This document shows positions 1 to 5,214 of a stretch of 5,296 bases of DNA, in pieces. The DNA is from JBGFRR01 sp041695045 (GTDB lineage Bacteria > Bacteroidota > Ignavibacteria > UBA10030). Position numbers and translations under genes: made by a program. The stretch spans positions 1 through 5,296 of the forward strand of contig JBGFRR010000067.1 in assembly GCA_041695045.1 (NCBI GenBank). The letters are read 5' to 3'. The first letter of the stretch is position 1; each line of letters begins with the position of its first letter. The notes under the pieces are model-generated. The model was not told where the DNA came from. It searched no databases and saw only the letters and a list, made by a program, of their open reading frames with translations.

Positions 1-515
1 AAGACCATCATCGCTAACGCAGCGAAGGTGAGATAGAAGCTGTAGAAGCCGACAGCCCGGTAGTAACCTCCCAACCAGTCCAACGGCATCCCACGGACAT
101 ATTCCACACCCCCTACCGATTGCCAGACGGCATACACCATGGCGACGCTCGATGACAGAAGAAATGCGATCGCAAGTCGTTTCAGCAAGACTGCGTCCTT
201 CACCGTCCACATCATCAGTAGCATGATTAGTATAGGCCATTCATTGTCAACGACGGCCTGCAGGCTGTGGAGCGGACGCGGAGAGAGAGAAGCGGCAAGC
301 GCATTCCACATCAGATACACAATGAGCACAATGAGAAACAGATGTCGATCGACCAGCCATTTCCGGTTCAGAACGCCGTCGAGCAACCAGCCGAGCACTG
401 CAAACCCGATTCCGAATTGCGCCGGAACATGAGAAAGCGGAAGACCAAACGCAAACAGGTAGAGACCTGCGTGCCTGATGTGCGCTGGCCATGCGTGTCT
501 TTGTGATTCAGTCAT
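1..515 (-). CDS. O-antigen ligase / polymerase-like membrane protein, N-terminal part (runs off left edge)
   Basis: The frame is open for 171 codons from an ATG at 515 to the left edge without a stop, so the gene is incomplete. The translation begins MTESQRHAWPAHIR and is strongly hydrophobic, with likely membrane segments near residues 16-47, 58-77, 93-105, 112-133 and 151-171. Near the edge, residues 153-165 read RAVGFYSFYLTFA. This resembles the R-x-(T/V)-GF-x(3)-LTFA segment of the O-antigen ligase/polymerase (WaaL/Wzy-like) superfamily, polytopic inner-membrane proteins that transfer or polymerise lipid-linked glycans on the periplasmic side. The start is well supported: AAGGAG lies 7 bases upstream, and the ATG overlaps the end of the preceding glycosyltransferase gene by 8 bases, which suggests coupled translation. 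The catalytic periplasmic loop lies outside the window, so ligase cannot be told from polymerase. Its place after msbA and two GT9 genes favours a ligase acting on the LPS core. Confidence 0.8.
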   Translation of the reverse strand, partial: MTESQRHAWPAHIRHAGLYLFAFGLPLSHVPAQFGIGFAVLGWLLDGVLNRKWLVDRHLFLIVLIVYLMWNALAASLSPRPLHSLQAVVDNEWPILIMLLMMWTVKDAVLLKRLAIAFLLSSSVAMVYAVWQSVGGVEYVRGMPLDWLGGYYRAVGFYSFYLTFAALAMMV

Positions 516-1620
516 GCGAAAGCTCCTTGAGAAACCCATCGATACTCAACCGGATAGTCTCAGCCGGGATCGCCCTCACCGGCTGTCCATGACCCGCCCG
601 GACAGCGACGTGCTTGACGTTGTAGGGCAGCCACTCGTGCGTTATCTGCAATGGGCTGAACAAGCCAAGGACGGGCGTTTGAACGGCGCAGGCAAAATGT
701 ACGATTGAAGTGTCGGGCGTTATCACACAACGAGCGATCTTCAACAACGCCGCAATCTCCAAAAGACGGGCGGTACGGTGTTCGGGAAATACCTCCACCC
801 GTTCCTCTCGAAACAATCGGGCAACATTCTCCGCCATACGACGGTCATGCGGTGCGGAGATCATCACCACGCGTAATGTGCTGTGGTGCATGCAGAGGTG
901 TTCGACTATCAAGTGCATTTGTTCTTGTGAGATTTGCCTCACCTCATCTGTCGCCGAGATATTGACGAGAATGAACCTGTGCGGGGAGATGCTTTGACGA
1001 TCAAGAAAGCTCTGAACCGATTCCACCGAAGAATCATCGATCGCAATACTGAGGAGAAGTTCCTCACGGGATATTGCAAACCCAAAGACCTGCTGAATGT
1101 ATGACGCGAGCACCTCTACCATGTGCTGGCTGGAGCGGTCCAAGGTGAGCAAGCGGTTAAAATAGAACCGATATTTCTCTGCCCCTTGTCCAACTTTGAA
1201 TCCCTTCGGAGCAATAAGGTTGGCAAGAATGCCGCCGGATGTTGTCCGATTAAAAATGAAATTGAGCACGACATCATAGCGCATCCTGCGAGCACGGAGT
1301 ACTTCCTTCATGAGTCGGAGCCAGTTCGTGTGCAGAACATGGATTTCATCGACATGGGGGTCATGGGCTATAATCTCTGCGTTAGCTGGACTTGTTACAA
1401 TGCCAATGCGCAACGAAGGATGCCGAGCTTTCAGGGCGCGCATGATTGGCGTCGTCACAATCATATCGCCGATTCGATCATAGCGAAGGATGAGAAGCTT
1501 GTCGATGCTTTTAAGGTCGAGCGTACGGTCAAACTGGAGATTTTGAAAGACGAGTCGGAAAAGAGGATAAACGACGGCATGACGAAACAGCCACTCCAGA
1601 CGCGCGATGATTGTTCTCAT
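508..1620 (-). CDS. GT9-family glycosyltransferase B (LPS heptosyltransferase-like)
   Basis: A 370-residue protein, within the usual 320-380 residues of glycosyltransferase family 9 (ADP-heptose:LPS heptosyltransferases, WaaC/WaaF/WaaQ type), which transfers heptose or a related sugar to the LPS inner core on the cytoplasmic face. The family signature at the start of the first Rossmann-like domain is RYDRIGDMIVTTP (residues 46-58); Asp52 is in the position of the family's proposed catalytic aspartate. The second domain carries TPDTSIVHFACAVQTPVLGLF in substance at residues 301-321, the sugar-nucleotide-binding motif. An N-terminal extension of about 40 residues with aromatic and basic character precedes the core and may sit on the membrane. 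The ATG at 1620 overlaps the TGA of GT9 enzyme A in an ATGA junction, so it is probably translated by re-initiation; no strong Shine-Dalgarno is visible. Acceptor and exact sugar cannot be read from the sequence, and other GT9 members use non-heptose donors. Confidence 0.9.
   Translation of the reverse strand: MRTIIARLEWLFRHAVVYPLFRLVFQNLQFDRTLDLKSIDKLLILRYDRIGDMIVTTPIMRALKARHPSLRIGIVTSPANAEIIAHDPHVDEIHVLHTNWLRLMKEVLRARRMRYDVVLNFIFNRTTSGGILANLIAPKGFKVGQGAEKYRFYFNRLLTLDRSSQHMVEVLASYIQQVFGFAISREELLLSIAIDDSSVESVQSFLDRQSISPHRFILVNISATDEVRQISQEQMHLIVEHLCMHHSTLRVVMISAPHDRRMAENVARLFREERVEVFPEHRTARLLEIAALLKIARCVITPDTSIVHFACAVQTPVLGLFSPLQITHEWLPYNVKHVAVRAGHGQPVRAIPAETIRLSIDGFLKELSHD
523..528 (-). promoter_or_regulatory. 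Shine-Dalgarno site of the O-antigen ligase-like gene
   Basis: The minus strand reads AAGGAG, then 7 bases, then ATG at 515. It lies inside the last codons of the upstream glycosyltransferase gene. It is the best ribosome-binding site in the window and decides the start of the membrane protein. Confidence 0.75.
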
Positions 1621-2735
1621 GATGCGATAGAAACCGGTTGAGCGGCGTTCTGAATGGCCTGAGGAAGGAGTTCCTGCACGGCGGCATACACAGCGGCGGG
1701 AGAGATCGTCGTGAGGTCGTCAACGTCCGTCACGAGTGTTCGGCATGGCGTATGATACGGCTCCCAGATACGAAGCTCTTTGTTGGATTGCACATACAAC
1801 ACAACAGACGGAATGTGGAACGCTGACGCCAAATGGACTGCGGACGTATCCGGCGTAACAAGGAAGCCGAGGCGTTTCACGAGCGACGCAAATTGGTCGA
1901 ACGATGTCGTTGGCGGAGACAGAGCAACGTTCTCGAAGTCGCGCTGAATCGCCTCGGCCCTGCCCCTGTGCTGTGGATGAAAGAGAAGGAGAATCGGCAA
2001 TCGCGGGTAATCCCGTTGAAGATTCAGAATGAGCGTGCGGAAATGCTCTATCCCCCAAAAGCGCACGTCACTTCCGGCTGAAAGGTTGAGACCGATGACA
2101 AACGTGCCATTCCACTCTTGCTCCAACCAGAATGAACTAGCCATCGACTCTCCTTCCTCAGAAGCATAATACCGCAGCCGCAAGCGTCGATCATCCACGT
2201 CGATGCGGAACACGCGCAACAACTCCGCAAGTCGCTCCACGATATGTGTGTCCTTCCGTGAGAGTCTCGGCACGACGATATCGTACACGTAGTCATTCTC
2301 CTTTGCAAGGCCGATGTTCCACCGACCGCCTGCAAGGAGCGCAAGCACGGTCGAGGTGGCGGAGGGGTTATCCATCAAGTCGATGACAAAGTCGTACCGC
2401 TCGTTGCGGATGGCTTGTAGGAGTTGCCAATCTTGTAACAAGTGTTTTTGATACACCCACCGTTTACGGATGACAGGGTCGTGTGTCAGTACCGCATAAT
2501 TATTTTTGCTGAGAAGAACGTCGATCACCACAGAGGGGTAATGCTCATGAAGGAGATGAAAGAGAGGCGTGGAGACGAGAACATCTCCTATTCGATCTTG
2601 CCGCACAAAGAGGAATTTGCACGCGTTGAAATCGAGGCCCGCAGGCAAAGGGGCTCCTCGCTTGACATACGCAGCAAGAGCCTCGATGAGAAATTTTCGG
2701 AAGGAAATCTCCAACTGTTTAAGCGCCGCCTTCAA
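1617..2735 (-). CDS. GT9-family glycosyltransferase A (LPS heptosyltransferase-like)
   Basis: A 372-residue GT9 protein with the same two-domain plan as its downstream neighbour. The N-terminal signature is RQDRIGDVLVSTPL (residues 45-58, Asp51 the likely catalytic residue), and VTPDTSAVHLASAFHIPSVV lies at residues 293-312 in the nucleotide-sugar domain. NLSAGSDVRFWG (217-228) falls where family members bind the donor and its phosphates. The predicted role is adding a heptose or similar sugar to the lipid A-proximal core. The start is unusual: the longest frame begins with TTG at 2735, overlapping the msbA-like stop by 4 bases (TTGA). GAGG lies 8 bases upstream of this TTG. No ATG occurs before the conserved core; another TTG at codon 8 is possible, so the start is uncertain by a few residues. 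The overlaps on both sides imply one mRNA with msbA and the second GT9 gene. The two GT9 proteins differ widely outside the motifs, so they probably act on successive sugars rather than being recent duplicates. Confidence 0.88.
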   Translation of the reverse strand: MKAALKQLEISFRKFLIEALAAYVKRGAPLPAGLDFNACKFLFVRQDRIGDVLVSTPLFHLLHEHYPSVVIDVLLSKNNYAVLTHDPVIRKRWVYQKHLLQDWQLLQAIRNERYDFVIDLMDNPSATSTVLALLAGGRWNIGLAKENDYVYDIVVPRLSRKDTHIVERLAELLRVFRIDVDDRRLRLRYYASEEGESMASSFWLEQEWNGTFVIGLNLSAGSDVRFWGIEHFRTLILNLQRDYPRLPILLLFHPQHRGRAEAIQRDFENVALSPPTTSFDQFASLVKRLGFLVTPDTSAVHLASAFHIPSVVLYVQSNKELRIWEPYHTPCRTLVTDVDDLTTISPAAVYAAVQELLPQAIQNAAQPVSIAS

Positions 2736-4567
2736 CCGGTTCGCCTCGTTTCCGTTTCTTCAAATTGGAGCGAATAGAGCCGCTTGTAAAGCCCGCTGTC
2801 TTTCTGCAACAGTTCATCGTGCGTCCCCTCCTCGATGAGCGTGCCCTTCTCAAGAACGATGATCCGGTCGCAGCGGTACACAGTGGAAAGCCGGTGCGCA
2901 ATGATGAGCGACGTGCGGCCTTCCATCAACCGATCAAGCGCCTCCTGTACCATCAACTCGGATTCCGTGTCAAGCGACGATGTCGCCTCATCAAGCAACA
3001 GGATACGCGGGCTACGAAGAATTGCGCGTGCAATGGCAATGCGCTGGCGTTGGCCGCCTGAGAGTTGGATGCCTCGTTCTCCGACTTCTGTTTGATAGCC
3101 GTGTTCGAGTTGGATGATGAAATCGTGAGCGTTCGCCATCCGTGCGGCATCGAGCACCTCTGCATCGGAAGCATTGAGCCGTCCGTAGCGGATGTTTTCA
3201 GCAATGGTTCCCGCAAACAGCATCACCTCCTGCGGGACAATACCGATCTGAGCACGAAGGTCGACGGCGTTCATCTGTCGGATATCTCGGCCGTCAATCA
3301 GAATTGCCCCGTGCTGCAACTCATAGAAACGCGGCACAAGGTTGATGAGTGTGGTCTTACCACTGCCGCTGGGACCAACGAGTGCAACCTTCTCACCACC
3401 GCGTGCAATGAACGAGACTCCCTGCACGGCTGGAATCTCGCTGTTGTAAGAGAAGGAGACGTCCCGGAACTCAATGTCGCCACGCGTGATGATGAATTCT
3501 GGCTTCGTTCGTTCAAGGCGCTCTTGGTCAAGATCGAGCATCTCAAAAATTAACTGCGCAGACACTAACGTCTTCTGCAATCGTGCAACACCCTCCCCCA
3601 ATGCCTTTACCGGCTTTGCTAATGAAATCATGATGAGCACAAAATACATCATCGACTCGATGGTCATCGACCCCTGAATAAAGAGGTAGCCGGTGAACAC
3701 CACGAGGAGCGACGTTACCGCAGTGTTGAAGAGCTCCGTCGTTGGACTCAACAGCGCCATGGTCCGTACGATTTTCATGGAGTGATGATAGTTCGCTTCC
3801 GCTTTCTCACGGAATCTCCGCTGCTCATATTCTTCCCGTGTGAAGCCTTTGACGATGCGAATAGCGTTGATTTTTTCTTGCAGGAAAGCGGAAATGTCGG
3901 CAAGCGTATCCGTGAGGTCGCGGCTGAATGCCCGAATTCGGTCCCCAAACTTACGAGAAATGATGCCGGAGACCGTGAAAATAAGGATCGTGAAAATCGT
4001 GAGCTGCCAGTTAATGAAAAAGAGCGCGGTAGCAAACACCACCGTGTACACTACGTTCTGGGCAATTTCCACGCTCAAGTACAGCGATTGCTCTAACGCA
4101 TTCACATCGTTAGTAATGCGCGACATGATGCGACCGGTTTTCTGTGTATCGAAGTAGCGGATAGGAAGGAACAGAACAGTATCGAACAGCTCAATTCGAA
4201 ATCGCATGAGAATCTTGTGCTGCACGGAACTCATCAGGTACTCCCGTGCATACACGAAGATAACCTTGATGACAATCAGCACAATGATCATCACAGCAAA
4301 GATAAGGATCATCCGGAAGCTGTCGTCGTATCCCCGAATGTCGAATGAAGCAAGCAGAACGCCGAGCACTTCAAGCCGCATGTCCAAAACAATGTCTTGC
4401 CCCTTTTGAACAAGCTCCCCGATCTGCTGCAACGTGGCAATGAGTCGGGCAATGAGGAACGCGCCGAACGTGTCCGCTAGACTCATAATGCCGACGGAGA
4501 CAAGGCCTGCGAGGATCCTGAGCTTATACGGCCGGAAGTACTTGAGGAGTCGGAGGAATGTTTGCAT
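2732..4567 (-). CDS. msbA: MsbA-type lipid A / lipid-linked glycan ABC exporter (fused membrane and ATPase domains)
   Basis: A 611-residue half-transporter of the ABCB/MsbA type, which flips lipid A-core or a similar lipid from the inner to the outer leaflet of the inner membrane as a homodimer. Residues 1-320 hold six predicted membrane helices (about 16-44, 85-108, 163-183, 185-205, 277-297, 301-318), with the family pattern LFDTVLFLPIRYFDTQKTGR before TM3. The ATPase domain has an aromatic A-loop Tyr374, Walker A GPSGSGKTT (398-406, Lys404), Q-loop Gln446, X-loop TEVGERG, signature LSGGQ (502-506), Walker B ILLLDE (522-527, catalytic Glu527), D-loop SSLD and switch His558. All catalytic residues are present, so it should be active. 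I chose the ATG at 4567; a GTG at 4585 would add six residues (VHHTGT), but nothing favours it, and neither start has a clear Shine-Dalgarno. A general ABC multidrug or glycolipid exporter is the alternative; the two GT9 genes directly downstream favour the MsbA role. The symbol is by function, not proven orthology. Confidence 0.9.
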   Translation of the reverse strand: MQTFLRLLKYFRPYKLRILAGLVSVGIMSLADTFGAFLIARLIATLQQIGELVQKGQDIVLDMRLEVLGVLLASFDIRGYDDSFRMILIFAVMIIVLIVIKVIFVYAREYLMSSVQHKILMRFRIELFDTVLFLPIRYFDTQKTGRIMSRITNDVNALEQSLYLSVEIAQNVVYTVVFATALFFINWQLTIFTILIFTVSGIISRKFGDRIRAFSRDLTDTLADISAFLQEKINAIRIVKGFTREEYEQRRFREKAEANYHHSMKIVRTMALLSPTTELFNTAVTSLLVVFTGYLFIQGSMTIESMMYFVLIMISLAKPVKALGEGVARLQKTLVSAQLIFEMLDLDQERLERTKPEFIITRGDIEFRDVSFSYNSEIPAVQGVSFIARGGEKVALVGPSGSGKTTLINLVPRFYELQHGAILIDGRDIRQMNAVDLRAQIGIVPQEVMLFAGTIAENIRYGRLNASDAEVLDAARMANAHDFIIQLEHGYQTEVGERGIQLSGGQRQRIAIARAILRSPRILLLDEATSSLDTESELMVQEALDRLMEGRTSLIIAHRLSTVYRCDRIIVLEKGTLIEEGTHDELLQKDSGLYKRLYSLQFEETETRRTG

Positions 4568-4640
4568 GGTACCGGTGTGGTGCACAACGTACTCGTTTTT
4601 TCACGGAATCGCAACGCGTACGTTTTACGAGAGTCTACCA

Positions 4641-4664
4641 AAAGCCCGCTCCTACGGAGCTTTT
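4641..4664 (-). repeat. Hairpin repeat, copy A (inverted relative to B and C)
   Basis: On the minus strand the core is GCTCC-GTA-GGAGC (4648-4660), a perfect 5-bp stem with a 3-base loop, followed by GGGCTTTTGGTAGA. It shares the layout AAG-[stem]-gta-[stem]-G with copies B and C, but lies on the opposite strand. On the plus strand the stem runs straight into TTTT and so also looks like a small terminator, though no plus-strand gene uses it. Confidence 0.6.
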
Positions 4665-4682
4665 GCACTCTTCACGAAGTGC
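4665..4682. repeat. Imperfect inverted repeat between repeat copies A and B
   Basis: The minus strand reads GCACTTC-GT-GAAGAGTGC. The arms pair as GCAC/GTGC and TTC/GAA with a 2-base bulge. It sits between two of the hairpin repeats and may be part of a larger folded element. No function is evident. Confidence 0.4.
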
Positions 4683-4687
4683 CCGCG

Positions 4688-4720
4688 AAGTCCCGTAGGG
4701 GCGATATTTTGGTAACACAA
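4688..4720 (+). repeat. Hairpin repeat, copy B
   Basis: The plus strand reads AAGTCCCGTAGGGGCGAT followed by ATTTTGGTAACA. The core GTCCC-GTA-GGGGC (4690-4702) still folds as a 5-bp stem. Relative to copies A and C, one T-A pair has become C-G and one C-G pair has become T-G, so pairing is kept although the sequence has drifted. Confidence 0.6.
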
Positions 4721-4737
4721 ATCTACAACAACTGTAA

Positions 4738-4772
4738 AAGCTCCGTTAGGAGCGACATTGTAACGATAGGTA
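4738..4772 (+). repeat. Hairpin repeat, copy C
   Basis: The plus strand reads AAGCTCCGTTAGGAGCGAC followed by ATTGTAACGATAGG. The core GCTCC-GTTA-GGAGC (4740-4753) is a perfect 5-bp stem with a 4-base loop, one base longer than in A and B. Its core begins 50 bases after that of copy B, in the same orientation. The tail (GACATTGTAAC) matches the tail of copy B (GATATTTTGGTAAC) with small gaps. Confidence 0.6.
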
Positions 4773-4792
4773 AACTCGTGGTACGTTTATCG

Positions 4793-4808
4793 CCCAGGGA
4801 CGGCTGGG
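4793..4808. repeat. Inverted repeat just downstream of the DUF971 gene
   Basis: CCCAG-GGACGG-CTGGG forms a 5-bp GC-rich stem with a 6-base loop, 11 bases past the stop codon of the DUF971 gene. On the minus strand no T-run follows the stem, so it is at best a weak or Rho-assisted terminator or a 3'-end stabiliser. It may also be the distal end of the copy C repeat unit. Confidence 0.4.
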
Positions 4809-4819
4809 AAAAGTCGGAT

Positions 4820-5158
4820 TCATACAGAATTTGGCAGCGCTTTTGTGCGTGTGCAATCCTCACATTCGCAGATCTGACGAAGGCGCTCGTACGTGTAGAT
4901 GCCGGTGCGGTGGCCGTCTTTCCACGAAACACCGATCGCGTACGACCCAACTGTGTCGGCACCAACAAGTTCGTACTTCCCGGGCATCTCGGGTTGAATC
5001 ACGGGAAGGTACGTTTTCAATAGCACTGTTTCACCCTGACAGCTGGCGCACGGGCAATTGTCCCGCAGCGTCCGCAGACGAATGCGTCCCTGATGGCCGT
5101 CATCCCACACAATGCCAAGCGTAGCGGAATCAATCAATTTGATTTGACGAGGGACCAT
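4820..5158 (-). CDS. DUF971-family protein (gamma-butyrobetaine hydroxylase N-terminal-like domain) with two CxCxxC motifs
   Basis: A 112-residue single-domain protein, the usual length for stand-alone DUF971 proteins, which share the small domain found at the N-terminus of gamma-butyrobetaine hydroxylase. Family features are visible in order: WDDGHQGRIRLRTLRDNCPC (residues 18-37), a central GxY(E/A)-type strand region (GKYELVGADTVGSYAIGVSW, 60-79) and DGHRTGIYTYERLRQIC (81-97). Two cysteine clusters, CPCASC (35-40) and CECEDC (97-102), could together bind zinc or an iron-sulfur cluster; that is inference. No catalytic dioxygenase domain is present. The ATG at 5158 is chosen because the domain begins at once after it, and the frame farther upstream runs through a terminator and tRNA. 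No Shine-Dalgarno is evident. It is a separate unit from the LPS operon, 252 bases away, unless read-through occurs. The cellular role of stand-alone DUF971 proteins is poorly defined. Confidence 0.85.
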   Translation of the reverse strand: MVPRQIKLIDSATLGIVWDDGHQGRIRLRTLRDNCPCASCQGETVLLKTYLPVIQPEMPGKYELVGADTVGSYAIGVSWKDGHRTGIYTYERLRQICECEDCTRTKALPNSV

Positions 5159-5175
5159 ATATTTGACCGTGCAAT

Positions 5176-5203
5176 AAAAAAGGACAATCGATGATTGTCC
5201 TTT
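5176..5203 (-). terminator. Intrinsic terminator of the tRNA transcript
   Basis: The minus strand forms a perfect 10-bp stem, AAAGGACAAT / ATTGTCCTTT, with the 5-base loop CATCG, ending in a run of six T. It begins 11 bases past the encoded CCA of the tRNA. The plus-strand side has only three T after the stem, so it works mainly for minus-strand transcription. It separates the tRNA from the DUF971 gene 17 bases farther on. Confidence 0.85.
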
Positions 5204-5214
5204 ATGCAAAACGC

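Larger units (their letters stand above)
4568..4819. other. Non-coding spacer dense in hairpins, upstream of msbA
   Basis: This 252-base gap separates the DUF971 gene from the msbA operon. It holds three copies of a short hairpin repeat and two other inverted repeats (listed separately), and no convincing gene: the frames through it are antisense extensions of neighbouring genes. The operon's promoter should lie here unless msbA is read through from the DUF971 gene. I could not pick a promoter: the best sigma70-like pair (TTGCGA, 17 bases, TACGTT, minus strand, about 4588-4616) has a poor -10 box. Confidence 0.6.

Noticed and set aside
247..492. 81-codon frame on the minus strand, and overlapping plus-strand frames at 139-506
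   Set aside because: The real gene here is the incomplete ligase-like frame from 515 to the left edge. It has a strong ribosome-binding site and membrane segments, which the short frames lack.
1123..1641. 172-codon open frame on the plus strand
   Set aside because: It lies wholly antisense to the second GT9 gene, whose motifs are clear, and shows no recognisable domain.
3065..3553. 162-codon open frame on the plus strand
   Set aside because: It is the antisense shadow of the ATPase domain of the MsbA-like gene and has no family features.
4588..4616. Sigma70-like promoter (TTGCGA, 17 bases, TACGTT) ahead of msbA
   Set aside because: The -10 box matches only about half of the consensus, and the organism's promoter type is unknown.
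4640..4760. Possible CRISPR array (three spaced repeats)
   Set aside because: The copies are degenerate, one is inverted, spacing is unequal (42 and 50 bases) and there are only three. The common part is a short hairpin, not a conserved direct repeat.
4562..5023. 153-codon open frame on the plus strand crossing the spacer
   Set aside because: It runs through the hairpin repeats and antisense to DUF971, has no domain, and its upstream region gives no start support.
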